Below the pieces are notes generated by a model. It saw only the letters and a program-made list of their open reading frames with translations. It was not told the origin of the DNA and ran no database searches. A program made the position numbers and the translations under genes. A stretch of 38,078 nt of DNA from UBA4408 sp002389785 (GTDB taxonomy: Bacteria; Bacteroidota; Bacteroidia; UBA4408). Within the stretch, counting starts at the first letter, position 1, and every line of letters begins with the position of its first letter. Below, in pieces: positions 13,982 through 22,951 of the stretch. The DNA lies in the NCBI GenBank assembly GCA_035438985.1, contig DAORJK010000023.1, positions 1 through 38,078 on the forward strand, in the 5' to 3' direction.

Positions 13982-14030
13982 GCACTCCAATCCTGCACTC
14001 CACCGCACTCCGGTTCCTAATTTGGTTCCT
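13982..14030 (+). repeat. Short direct repeats between integrase and tRNA (arm-type site candidates)
   Basis: GCACTCC occurs three times (13982-13988, 13995-14001, 14005-14011) and GGTTCCT twice (14012-14018, 14024-14030). Tandem short repeats next to an attachment site are typical arm-type binding sites of tyrosine integrases. Confidence 0.5.
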
Positions 14031-14043
14031 ATTGGTGGGGAAC

Positions 14044-14084
14044 AAAAAACGCCACAAAGCAGTTTTATCAAGCTTTGTAGCGTT
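14044..14084 (-). terminator. Intrinsic terminator of tRNA-Leu
   Basis: On the minus strand AACGCTACAAAGC pairs with GCTTTGTGGCGTT (one G-U), followed by a T-run (14044-14049 on the plus strand are A). It begins one base after the mature tRNA 3' end region. If the tRNA is an attachment site, it is carried on the island side. Confidence 0.75.
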
Positions 14085-14085
14085 G

Positions 14086-14170
14086 TACCCGGGATCGGAA
14101 TCGAACCGATACGGCCGCAATGGCCACAGGATTTTAAGTCCTGCGTGTCTACCAGTTCCACCACCTGGGC
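14086..14170 (-). tRNA. tRNA-Leu (anticodon UAA)
   Basis: This is an 85-nt class II tRNA. The acceptor begins GCCCAGG and ends CCCGGGT with discriminator A; the D-arm is GTGGAACTGGTAGAC; the anticodon stem is CAGGA/TCCTG with loop CTTAAAA (anticodon TAA); the long variable arm is TGGCC/GGCCG; the T-arm has ATCGG TTCGATT CCGAT. CCA is not encoded. The acceptor stem has one A5-C68 mismatch and a terminal G-U pair. The 3' end faces the island integrase. Confidence 0.95.
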
Positions 14171-14243
14171 AATCTCTAACTTTTATGACTCCAATATGTG
14201 AATATAACCGAAGGAATCGTTACTAAAAAGAACTTGTTCTAAG

Positions 14244-14316
14244 AGCGAAAGACGAGGTTCGAACTCGCGACCTCGACCTTGGCAAGGTCGCGCTCTACCA
14301 ACTGAGCTACTTTCGC
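14244..14316 (-). tRNA. tRNA-Gly (anticodon GCC)
   Basis: This is a 73-nt tRNA with a complete GCGAAAG/CTTTCGC acceptor stem, D-arm with GCTCAGTTGGTAGAGC, anticodon loop TTGCCAA and T-arm GCGAG TTCGAAC CTCGT (one G-U). CCA is not encoded. It is 73 bp upstream of tRNA-Leu on the same strand; the two are probably transcribed together. Confidence 0.95.
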
Positions 14317-14394
14317 AGTGTATTCACTTAACCTATAAGGGTTGGTGAATAAGGCTCGCAAAAGTAATTAAATTTTTAAATCTTCAAAAAAAAA

Positions 14395-17085
14395 TTAACC
14401 CCCTGTAAGTTTTTTAATTTCATTGAGGCGCATTAATGCTTCAACAGGCGTTAGTGTATTGATATCTGTTTTGTCGAGTTGTTCTCTAATTTGCTCTAAA
14501 ACAGGGTCATTTAGCTGAAAAAAACTCAATTGATAATCCTCTTGTTTCGCCTTGCCGATTCGGTTTAACGCATTTTGTGTATCCGATTTATCTTGCCTAT
14601 TTACGCGATCACTCTCAAGTTCCAATAAAATTTCATTCGCACGTTGTAAAACTTTTTTAGGCATTCCGGCCATTTTTGCCACATGTATCCCAAAACTATG
14701 CTCACTACCTCCGGGTTTCAATTTGCGTAAGAAAAGTATTTTTTGGTCTATTTCCTTTACCGAAACATTGTAATTCTTAATTCTTTTCATGCTCCGCTCC
14801 ATTTCATTTAATTCGTGATAATGCGTTGCAAACAGAGTTTTTGCCCTTACAGTTGGGTGTTCGTGTATGTATTCGGCAATTGCCCAGGCTATCGAAATTC
14901 CATCATAGGTGCTCGTTCCACGCCCAATTTCATCCAACAAAATCAAACTACGGTCCGATATATTGTTCAAGATACTCGCAGTTTCATTCATTTCTACCAT
15001 AAAGGTTGACTCTCCCGACGAAATATTATCCGAAGCACCTACACGAGTAAATATTTTATCCACCAATCCAATGCTGGCATGTGTAGCCGGCACAAAGCAT
15101 CCCATTTGGGCCATCAGCACAATTAAAGCAGTTTGTCTCAACAATGCCGATTTTCCGCTCATATTGGGCCCGGTAATGATTATTAGTTGCTGTTGTTCAT
15201 CGTCGAGGTACACATCGTTACTGATGTATTCAACTCCCAGCGGCAACTGCTTTTCAATTACTGGATGCCGGCCATTTTTAATGTCAAGAACTTTCGAATC
15301 GTTTAAATGTGGTCGCACATAGTTGTTTTTTTGCGCAAGGGCAGCAAAACAAAGCAGGCAGTCCATGCGCCCAATCAATGCAGCATTTAATTGTAAAGGC
15401 ACAATGTAATCGCTTAAAGCCAATAACAAATCGGCAAACAATCGGGTTTCAATTGCTAGGATTTTTTCCTCTGCCCCCAAAATTTTTTCTTCGTATTCTT
15501 TCAGCTCAGGAGTAATGTAGCGCTCTGCATTCACTAAGGTTTGTTTTCGTATCCATTCAACAGGAACCTTGTCTTTGTGCACATTGGTAACTTCAAGGTA
15601 GTAACCAAATACATTGTTATAAGCAACTTTCAACGAGCTAATTCCGGTGCGTTCACTTTCTTTTTGTTGTATTTGCAACAGGTAATCTTTTCCCGAAAAG
15701 GCTATTTTGCGCAACTCATCCAATTCTGCATCTACCCCGTTTGCAATTACATTTCCTTTGGCAATCAATAGGGGAGGATCAGCCTGAATTTCTTTTTCAA
15801 TACGCTCGGCAATAAGTAAACATGGATTTAGCTGCTCTGAAATTTTATTTAAGGTTTCATTTGCTGCAGCGGAACCAATTGCTTTAATAGGAGCGATGGC
15901 TTTTAATGCGCGCAGCAATTGCACCAATTCACGTGGAGTAATTCTACCAACAGCAACCTTCGACGTAAGTCGCTCCAAATCGCCAATTAGCCGAATTTCC
16001 TCTTTTATTTTATCGGCAAATTCAACATTGTTTAAAAAGTACGAAACCACCTCCAGGCGCTCTTCAATAGGTTGCTTGTCTTTTAAAGGCAACGACATCC
16101 ACCGGCGTAGCATGCGCGAACCCATCGGAGAAATACTTTTATCGAGTATGTCAATCAATGTTTTTGCATGGTCGTTGGCCGACGAAAACAATTCTAAATT
16201 GCGAATGGTAAATCGATCCAACCAAACGTATTTTTCCTCTTCAATGCGCGATACAGTGGTAATGTGTTTTACCTTGTCGTGTTGGGTGTCGGCAAGGTAA
16301 TGCAAGGCAGCACCGGCAGCAATAACAGCTTCCGGGATACTTTCAATTCCAAATCCCTTTAATGATACAGTGCCAAAATGCTTCAGCAGTAGCTCATTTG
16401 CATAGTCTGTTGCAAAAATCCACTCTTCCAAAGCATAGCTGTAAAAGCCGTCACTGTAGTGTGAACTAAAAAACTTTCTGAATTTTTTGGGATATAAAAT
16501 TTCGCTCGGGCGGAAACTTTGTATGAGTTTATCTACATAATCAAAATTACCTTGAGCCACCATAAACTCTCCGGTACTTACATCTAAAAAAGATACTCCC
16601 AATACGGTATTTTTAACTTCTTGCGGATCTTCTACTAAATGCAAAGCCGCCAAAAAATTATTATTTCGATGGTCTATAGTCTTTTCATTATAACTCACAC
16701 CCGGAGTAACCAATTCGGTAACGCCACGCTTTACAATGGTTTTCGTAAGTTTCGGATCTTCCAACTGATCGCAAATAGCAACCCTGTGGCCTGCACGCAC
16801 CAACTTGGGTAAATAGGTATCGAGTGCATGATGCGGAAAACCTGCCAATTCAATGTAAGCGGCAGCACCATTAGCTCTTCGGGTAAGTACTATGCCCAAA
16901 ATTTGCGCAGTTTTTACGGCATCCTCGCTAAAAGTTTCATAAAAATCGCCCACACGAAACAGCAACAATGCATCCGGATATTTCGCCTTAATGCTGTTGT
17001 ACTGCTTCATCAACGGGGTTTCCGCAATGTCTTCCTTTTTTTTCGAAACCGTTTTACTCACCTGAAATTTTTCTTGGGGTATCAA
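14395..17085 (-). CDS. mutS: DNA mismatch repair protein MutS
   Basis: MutS binds mispaired bases and starts mismatch repair with MutL. The 896-residue protein has normal full length. The mismatch-reading F-x-E motif is in GDFYETF (Phe48, Glu50). The Walker A motif GPNMSGKS is at 639-646 and the Walker B/signature DEIGRGTSTYDG begins at Asp718, followed by the ATHYHEL switch and a helix-turn-helix dimer region (GIHVAKMAGMP). The start at 17085 gives a lysine-rich lead before ETPLMKQYNSIK, as in relatives; the next Met is residue 26, inside the conserved region. No disruption is seen, so the strain should be mismatch-repair proficient. The next gene upstream on this strand is tRNA-independent core DNA. 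Confidence 0.97.
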   Translation of the reverse strand: MIPQEKFQVSKTVSKKKEDIAETPLMKQYNSIKAKYPDALLLFRVGDFYETFSEDAVKTAQILGIVLTRRANGAAAYIELAGFPHHALDTYLPKLVRAGHRVAICDQLEDPKLTKTIVKRGVTELVTPGVSYNEKTIDHRNNNFLAALHLVEDPQEVKNTVLGVSFLDVSTGEFMVAQGNFDYVDKLIQSFRPSEILYPKKFRKFFSSHYSDGFYSYALEEWIFATDYANELLLKHFGTVSLKGFGIESIPEAVIAAGAALHYLADTQHDKVKHITTVSRIEEEKYVWLDRFTIRNLELFSSANDHAKTLIDILDKSISPMGSRMLRRWMSLPLKDKQPIEERLEVVSYFLNNVEFADKIKEEIRLIGDLERLTSKVAVGRITPRELVQLLRALKAIAPIKAIGSAAANETLNKISEQLNPCLLIAERIEKEIQADPPLLIAKGNVIANGVDAELDELRKIAFSGKDYLLQIQQKESERTGISSLKVAYNNVFGYYLEVTNVHKDKVPVEWIRKQTLVNAERYITPELKEYEEKILGAEEKILAIETRLFADLLLALSDYIVPLQLNAALIGRMDCLLCFAALAQKNNYVRPHLNDSKVLDIKNGRHPVIEKQLPLGVEYISNDVYLDDEQQQLIIITGPNMSGKSALLRQTALIVLMAQMGCFVPATHASIGLVDKIFTRVGASDNISSGESTFMVEMNETASILNNISDRSLILLDEIGRGTSTYDGISIAWAIAEYIHEHPTVRAKTLFATHYHELNEMERSMKRIKNYNVSVKEIDQKILFLRKLKPGGSEHSFGIHVAKMAGMPKKVLQRANEILLELESDRVNRQDKSDTQNALNRIGKAKQEDYQLSFFQLNDPVLEQIREQLDKTDINTLTPVEALMRLNEIKKLTGG

Positions 17086-17189
17086 AAATACAATTCCTTT
17101 TGGCTAATTAATGGAGAGATTTTTTATTGTTGAAAAAATACAATAACACCACGTATCCATTTATTTAGTTCTTATGATTATTCAGCGAA

Positions 17190-19274
17190 CTATCTTTCCA
17201 AAACAATTTTTTGAATATGTTGATTTTCATCGTCTTGTAATCTCAAAAAATAAATACCTACAGAAACATCAAGATAGAGTTCTGTTGATGTTTTTATTAT
17301 TTCTGTTTCCAATACTTTTTCTCCGAGCATGTTGAACAATGATAAAGCGACAGGTAGCTTTACGTTATTAGATAAGTAGATGTTGATTTTTCCCTTAGTT
17401 GGATTGGGGTAAAAAATGGAACCCCAACTCGACTTGTTATCAACAATATTTACACCTATAATAGTATAACAGGATGAAGTATCAACACAGCCATTCAAGG
17501 AAAGCATTAAAGCATAGTTTCCATTAGTGCTAGCTATATAGCTTTGAGATGTTGCCCCTATAATTGCAGAGTAAGCATTATTACAATCAAGCCATTGATA
17601 GGAGGCATTTGAGTCGAGCGAAGTTAATGTAATTCCGGATTGAATTATTGAATCATTGAGGTTGATGATAGTTAAATTCAGGGTAACTATACTATCGCAA
17701 CCGGAACTATCAGAGTAGGTTATAGAAGCTGTATTATTGCTAGTTAAATAAGTATTTCCGTCAATCCAATTGAAGCTTTCACAAGCCACTATCGATTGAG
17801 AAGTAGTCGTTAAACATTGTGAATATTTTGCAACATAGACATCATCGGTAAAGAGGGTAGAGGTTAATAAATTATTTCCGGACGATGGATTAAAATCAAC
17901 AGTAAAAGAATAAGAGCCTGTTGCGTACACATGTCCTTGATTGTCTATAGCAATAGAATTGCAACTAGCTAAAGCAATCCCACCGAATCCATGTGCCCAT
18001 CTTAGGTTTCCGTTGGCATCTAATTTCAATAAATACATTTTCGATGCTCCTGGATTTGTGTTAATAAGATTATAGGTTGCTGGCCCCGGATCAAAATCTA
18101 CAGTAGAAGAAAACCGCCCTCCTGCATAAATATTACCGAATGCATCATGAGTGATACAATCTTGATATTCAGTATTTGTTCCTACAAAACCTTTAGCCCA
18201 AATAAAACTCCCATCAGCATCTAATTTTGTGATAAAAATATCCCACACGAGCGCATTAAGAACATAGTTGCTTACCCCTGGGTCAAAATCGCAAGAACCG
18301 TAAAAAGAACCTCCAACAATTACATTTCCGTTCAGATCTGAAGTAACAGTCTTACTTTCATTCATTCCACTTAAACTTTTCGCCCAAACAAAATTTCCTA
18401 ATGAATCGAGTTTCGAAATGAATGAGCGACCTGCATATAAGTTATATACAAGCGGGCCAGGATCAAAATCAGCAGAATCTTGAAAAGTACCGGTAGTGAT
18501 GACATTGCCTTCTCCATCCGATGTAATTGCAAAAGCTAATTCATTTTTTAGACCGCCAATCTGCTTTGCCCATTTAAAGTTCCCATTAGCATCTAGTTTG
18601 CTTATAAAGGCATCCAAATATCCAACACCGGGTGTTACACTAAGGTTAAAAGTATTTGGACCGGGATCGAAGTCTGCTGTAGTTCTAAATATGCCACAGG
18701 TATAAATATTTCCAAAATCGTCCAGAGTCATTGCTAAAACCTCATCACCTTGATTTCCACCAAATTGCTTTGCCCAAATAAAATTTCCACCGCTGTCGAG
18801 CTTCAAAATAAATACGTCATATTGCTGGCCGGTACCAGTTGAAGTCATATTAAAAGTAGCAGGTCCAGGATCAAAATCAATTGTATGTGTAAAAATACCA
18901 GCAAAGTATACATTTTCATTTTTGTCAACGGCAACTGACCTACCAATACCATGATCAAAGCCAGCAAACCCGAATGCCCACCTAAAATTACCAGTTGAAT
19001 CTAGCTTAGTAATAAAAGCATCTTCACTTGGAGGGCCAAAAATAGGCGCAACTGGATGGGGAAATAAAGTAAATGTTGCAGGACCAGGATCAAAATCAGC
19101 AGTATCATTATATTCTCCAACTAAATAAATACTTCCAGATTTTGCAACCGCAATTGAATGGCTTCGATCTAAACCATTTCCGCCCATACTTTTTGCCATT
19201 ACATAATTCAAATTTTGAGCACGCGCAGTAATACTGAACAAGAGAAGAAAATAAAGCAAGAGGTATCTATTCAA
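17190..19274 (-). CDS. Secreted seven-repeat beta-propeller protein with T9SS tail
   Basis: The 694-residue protein starts with a signal peptide (MNRYLLLYFLLLFSITARAQ). Residues about 20-450 contain seven repeats, each with WA(K/H).(F/I)GG, a strand 'GN(I/V)(Y/I)..G.F' and D-F-D-P-G-P; the last reads DFNPSS. These are SBBP-type repeats and seven suits a closed seven-bladed propeller. DxDxG-like loops may bind calcium. A short cysteine-containing region (CESFNWIDGNTY, CDSIVTLNLT) follows, then a type A T9SS tail ending in YFLRLQDDENQHIQKIVLER. The protein is probably displayed on or released from the cell surface. Ligand unknown. Between mutS and dnaG, all on the minus strand. Confidence 0.85.
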   Translation of the reverse strand: MNRYLLLYFLLLFSITARAQNLNYVMAKSMGGNGLDRSHSIAVAKSGSIYLVGEYNDTADFDPGPATFTLFPHPVAPIFGPPSEDAFITKLDSTGNFRWAFGFAGFDHGIGRSVAVDKNENVYFAGIFTHTIDFDPGPATFNMTSTGTGQQYDVFILKLDSGGNFIWAKQFGGNQGDEVLAMTLDDFGNIYTCGIFRTTADFDPGPNTFNLSVTPGVGYLDAFISKLDANGNFKWAKQIGGLKNELAFAITSDGEGNVITTGTFQDSADFDPGPLVYNLYAGRSFISKLDSLGNFVWAKSLSGMNESKTVTSDLNGNVIVGGSFYGSCDFDPGVSNYVLNALVWDIFITKLDADGSFIWAKGFVGTNTEYQDCITHDAFGNIYAGGRFSSTVDFDPGPATYNLINTNPGASKMYLLKLDANGNLRWAHGFGGIALASCNSIAIDNQGHVYATGSYSFTVDFNPSSGNNLLTSTLFTDDVYVAKYSQCLTTTSQSIVACESFNWIDGNTYLTSNNTASITYSDSSGCDSIVTLNLTIINLNDSIIQSGITLTSLDSNASYQWLDCNNAYSAIIGATSQSYIASTNGNYALMLSLNGCVDTSSCYTIIGVNIVDNKSSWGSIFYPNPTKGKINIYLSNNVKLPVALSLFNMLGEKVLETEIIKTSTELYLDVSVGIYFLRLQDDENQHIQKIVLER

Positions 19275-19329
19275 AATAATTCTATATTAAATGCAGTTTT
19301 AATGCAACTATAAACAAGTTTAAAACGTT

Positions 19330-21345
19330 TCATTTCAAAATAATCCGCCCCAATTGCAGCGAAAAATGTTTCTTAGCCTCCAACAAAGCTTGTTGCTGCT
19401 CAATTAAAGCCTGCAAGCTCTCCTCATTTAAATCTTTAAATTCTTTTAATTGTTGTTGATTCTCACTAATCAACTTCATCACCTTGGTGTTTTTCAACGA
19501 AAATAGCGCACTATACACCGATTGTTTCAACACCATTTCTTCGGTTTGCACATTGATGTGGTGCCGCTCCCAATGTTGACTTAGCTCGTATTTATTGCTC
19601 ACCATGTCAATGGCCAATTGTTGTATTAACGGGTCGTGATGTTGGGTAAAATAATTTACATCCGGCACTTTTTCATCGGCTAAATGTTGCGCCACCTCAG
19701 CAAAAATTAACTCGTAATTTTTATTTTCAAAGGTTAATTGGTCGTTCGTAATTTCAAAATGTATGCGCTCTGCAACAGTAGTAGTAACGGTTTGAGTATT
19801 TTGCTCCTCATCAACTACTTCAAAATTTATTTCACGATTCCCAAAATTAATCAGCAAGCGAATAATATCCCGTTCCTGAAATTCAATCGCATCTTCAACA
19901 ATAATGTCTTGTTCCTCCTCGGCTATCGCTGCTTCAGAAAAATTGCCTGAATAGTTTTCATCTCCTGCTTTTTCGGCTGCAGCACCTAATTTTTTTCGGC
20001 GTAATTTATTCAGCTCGGTAAGCAAAATCTGCTCCCCCATATCCATTATCCTGCTGCACTCTTTTACATACACCGAGCGCGATATAGCATCCGGTATCAG
20101 CGAAATAGTTTCAACAATATTATGAATGAGCCCGGCTTTTTTTATGGGATCATGCCGCGTTTCTTCATACAACAAGCCGGTTTTAAAGCGAATAAAATCA
20201 AGCGAGTTTTTAGAAATAAATTCTTCCAATTCGGCGCTACTCACTTTTTTACTGTATGAGTCAGGATCTTCTCCATCCGGAAACAACAACACCTTAACAT
20301 TCATCCCCTCTTCCAAAATCAAATCAATTCCTCTAAACGAAGCTTTTATTCCTGCAGTATCTCCGTCATACAAAATGGTGATGTTTTTTGTATACCGATG
20401 AATCAAGCGAATTTGCTCCACAGTTAACGATGTTCCACTCGAAGCCACCACATTTTCAATGCCCGCTTGAAACAATGAAATAACGTCGGTATAACCTTCT
20501 ACCAAATAGCAAACATCCTTAGCCAATATCGCTTTCTTTGCGAAGTACAAGCCATACAGCACATTGCTCTTGTGGTAAATTTCGGTTTCGGGGGAATTAA
20601 TGTACTTGGCAACTTTTTTATCCGAACCCAAAATTCTTCCGCCAAAAGCAATTACTCTTCCCGATATGTTATGTACCGGAAACATTACTCGTCCCGAAAA
20701 TCGATCAAACAATCGCTCTCTTTTTTCGCCGGGAATAGTTTGCTCATCGGCAATATCTACAGAAGGCGTTTTCTCACTGCGTATGGTGAGTCCTGAACGA
20801 ATAAGATAATCGGTTTTATAACCTGCTTCAAGAGCCGCATCTGTAAAGTTTCGCCATTTGTCGTGCGAATAGCCTAACTGAAACTTTTCAATGATGTCTT
20901 CTCTAAATCCCCGCTCTTTAAAATAGCTTAAACCAATGGCAATTCCTTCGGGCGATTGATGCAGTTGCTCAGTAAAATATTTTTGTGCAAAAGCCGTAAC
21001 TAAAAATATACTCTCACGCTCATTGTCGTGTTCAATTTGTTCGGCACTCAGCTCCACTTCCGGAACCTCAATGTTGTATTTTTTAGCCAGGTATTTTAAT
21101 GCTTCCGGATACGAGAGTGACTCGTGCTCCATGATAAAATTTACTGAGTTTCCCCCTTTGCCACAACCAAAACATTTGTAAATTCCTTTTGCAGGAGAAA
21201 CAGTAAAGGAAGGTGTTTTTTCATTGTGAAAGGGGCAATTACCAAGTAAATTAACACCCCTCCGTTTGAGCGACACAAAATCTCCAACTACCTCTTCTAC
21301 TCGGGCAGTTTCAAAAATTTTATCGATGGTTTCTTTTGGGATCAC
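19330..21345 (-). CDS. dnaG: DNA primase DnaG
   Basis: DnaG makes the RNA primers for replication. In this 671-residue protein the zinc-binding domain has Cys37, His40, Cys58 and Cys61 (CPFHNEKTPSF, YKCFGCGKGGN). The RNA polymerase core contains FSGRVMFPVHN and the TOPRIM signature LVEGYTDVISLFQ, then ILYDGDTAGIKA with the metal-binding acidic residues. The C-terminal third, which contacts the helicase, is glutamate- and glutamine-rich as in related Bacteroidota. Length and motif order are normal. Start chosen at MIPKETIDKIFETARVEEVV, the usual N-terminus. Confidence 0.97.
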   Translation of the reverse strand: MIPKETIDKIFETARVEEVVGDFVSLKRRGVNLLGNCPFHNEKTPSFTVSPAKGIYKCFGCGKGGNSVNFIMEHESLSYPEALKYLAKKYNIEVPEVELSAEQIEHDNERESIFLVTAFAQKYFTEQLHQSPEGIAIGLSYFKERGFREDIIEKFQLGYSHDKWRNFTDAALEAGYKTDYLIRSGLTIRSEKTPSVDIADEQTIPGEKRERLFDRFSGRVMFPVHNISGRVIAFGGRILGSDKKVAKYINSPETEIYHKSNVLYGLYFAKKAILAKDVCYLVEGYTDVISLFQAGIENVVASSGTSLTVEQIRLIHRYTKNITILYDGDTAGIKASFRGIDLILEEGMNVKVLLFPDGEDPDSYSKKVSSAELEEFISKNSLDFIRFKTGLLYEETRHDPIKKAGLIHNIVETISLIPDAISRSVYVKECSRIMDMGEQILLTELNKLRRKKLGAAAEKAGDENYSGNFSEAAIAEEEQDIIVEDAIEFQERDIIRLLINFGNREINFEVVDEEQNTQTVTTTVAERIHFEITNDQLTFENKNYELIFAEVAQHLADEKVPDVNYFTQHHDPLIQQLAIDMVSNKYELSQHWERHHINVQTEEMVLKQSVYSALFSLKNTKVMKLISENQQQLKEFKDLNEESLQALIEQQQALLEAKKHFSLQLGRIILK

Positions 21346-21434
21346 GGTTTTTTAAAAGGACGACCAAGGTAAGAAATTTAGTGTGATTTGTAAAGCGAAA
21401 TTCACAAGTGACAAAAGCGTTCAAAGATATTTTA

Positions 21435-21442
21435 TACATTTG
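21435..21442 (+). promoter_or_regulatory. Candidate -7 element of the phosphoesterase gene
   Basis: TACATTTG matches TAnnTTTG and lies 23 bp before the ATG at 21466. A good -33 TTG is not visible. Confidence 0.35.
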
Positions 21443-21465
21443 AATTACATTTAATTACATATGTT

Positions 21466-22722
21466 ATGTTGCTTAAATACCAACTTGTACTCACCGTATG
21501 TAGTATGCTGCTCATGGGAGTTGGAAAAGATGCTTCTTGCCGGGCATCACAATCCCGTAAGGTGCTAATTATTGGCATTGACGGCTGCCGCTCCGATGCT
21601 TTGCAGCAAGCAAGTACTCCGTATCTCGATTCGCTCATCAGCACAAGCTTATACACCTACGATTCCTGGCATTGCGGGATCACCATTTCGGGCCCTTCAT
21701 GGTCAAGCATCATGACCGGAACCTGGTGGAATAAACACGGTGTAAAAGCTAATTCGTATGCCAACAGCAGTTTTAATAGCTATCCTTATTTTACGAAACG
21801 AGCCAAAGAAATTAAACCCAATTTGCGTTGCGTACAAATTTCAGAATGGGAAGCCTTAAATAATTTCGTTTACAACGATGGCATGGATGCCAAAATTCAA
21901 ACTGCAAACGGAGGTGATTCAACCACTGCGGAAGCCTTGCGCCAATTGGCCGATACCAATCTTGATTGCCTCTTTGCCTATTATGAAGCGGTGGATCGCG
22001 AAGGTCACGCCAGCACTTTTAATCCCGGCAATGCACAGTATTTAACAGCTATAGAATACGCAGATGCTCAAGTAGGAATATTGCTCAATGCGCTAAAAAT
22101 GCGAAGCAATTATGCAAGCGAAGATTGGCTAATTTTAGTAGTAACCGACCATGGAGGAACCGGATTTGTGCATGGAGGAAACTCCTGGGCCGAACGACAC
22201 ATTTGGTTCATTGCATCAGGCAACTCTGTTACTCCACAACAAATTTCGGCCTCCGACCCTGGCACCTATAATTTTTTAGCAACAGGAATCTTTAACTCTA
22301 CAGGAGTAAACAAAAATTTGATGAAACAATCACCTGTGCATACCGATGTTGCTGTTACTGCCTTGCATCATTTAATTTACGATTCGGGCATTCAACCCGA
22401 AACATATACAGCCTGGAAACTAGATGGAAAGTCTTGGCTCACCAATACGATTAATGTTAATTCCATAGCGGCCAACAATAGCTTTTTGGTATTTCCGAAT
22501 CCCTCACACGACATCTTTACTGTGAAGTTATTAAACACCAATTCTTCGAAACAAAAACTTTTTGTGCATGACTTACTCGGAAGGGAAATTATGCAAAACA
22601 ATATTCCCTCCGGAACAAGCAGTTTCACTGTAGATTTAAGTAATTTTTCACCGGGAACATACTTTCTTAAACTGGTTAATGGAAGTAAAACCCTTGTTAA
22701 AAAAATTGAACTTATTGAGTAA
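21466..22722 (+). CDS. Secreted alkaline-phosphatase-superfamily phosphoesterase with T9SS tail
   Basis: This 418-residue enzyme has an N-terminal signal (LLKYQLVLTVCSMLLMG). The metal-dependent phosphodiesterase/nucleotide pyrophosphatase motifs are present: Asp39 in IIGIDGCRSDA, a Ser78 nucleophile in SGPSWSSIMTG (Thr in many relatives), Asp177 and His181 in AVDREGH, Asp228-His229 in VVTDHGG, and a later His in PVHTDVAVTAL. Residues about 340-418 are a type A T9SS tail (FPNPSHDIFTVKLL ... YFLKLVNGSKTLVKKIELIE). It probably cleaves phosphate esters outside the cell, for phosphate or nucleotide scavenging. Divergent from dnaG; its own terminator follows at 22897. Confidence 0.88.
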   Translation: MLLKYQLVLTVCSMLLMGVGKDASCRASQSRKVLIIGIDGCRSDALQQASTPYLDSLISTSLYTYDSWHCGITISGPSWSSIMTGTWWNKHGVKANSYANSSFNSYPYFTKRAKEIKPNLRCVQISEWEALNNFVYNDGMDAKIQTANGGDSTTAEALRQLADTNLDCLFAYYEAVDREGHASTFNPGNAQYLTAIEYADAQVGILLNALKMRSNYASEDWLILVVTDHGGTGFVHGGNSWAERHIWFIASGNSVTPQQISASDPGTYNFLATGIFNSTGVNKNLMKQSPVHTDVAVTALHHLIYDSGIQPETYTAWKLDGKSWLTNTINVNSIAANNSFLVFPNPSHDIFTVKLLNTNSSKQKLFVHDLLGREIMQNNIPSGTSSFTVDLSNFSPGTYFLKLVNGSKTLVKKIELIE

Positions 22723-22896
22723 AAAATACTACTTTCTACAAACTTAAATTCTCCTATTTTTAAAAAGAGGAGCAATGATTTTAACGAAAGATCACAGATT
22801 AACTAAGCACTGTTTGCTTCAACAATTTCGCCTTAAAAGATATAACGCTACTCTTTAAAATACGCTACTAAAGAGAACAGTAGTGCAATACAAAAT

Positions 22897-22932
22897 AAAA
22901 AGCGGTGTTCCATTCCAGGAGCACCGCTTTTT
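22897..22932. terminator. Bidirectional intrinsic terminator
   Basis: AAAAAGCGGTG (22897-22907) pairs perfectly with CACCGCTTTTT (22922-22932). It lies between the convergent phosphoesterase and permease genes and serves both strands. Confidence 0.85.
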
Positions 22933-22951
22933 AAATGAGTTATACTAAATA

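Noticed and set aside
14322..14350. Terminator between mutS and tRNA-Gly (ATTCAC/GTGAAT hairpin)
   Set aside because: No T-run follows on either strand. It may be a leader structure of the tRNA transcript.
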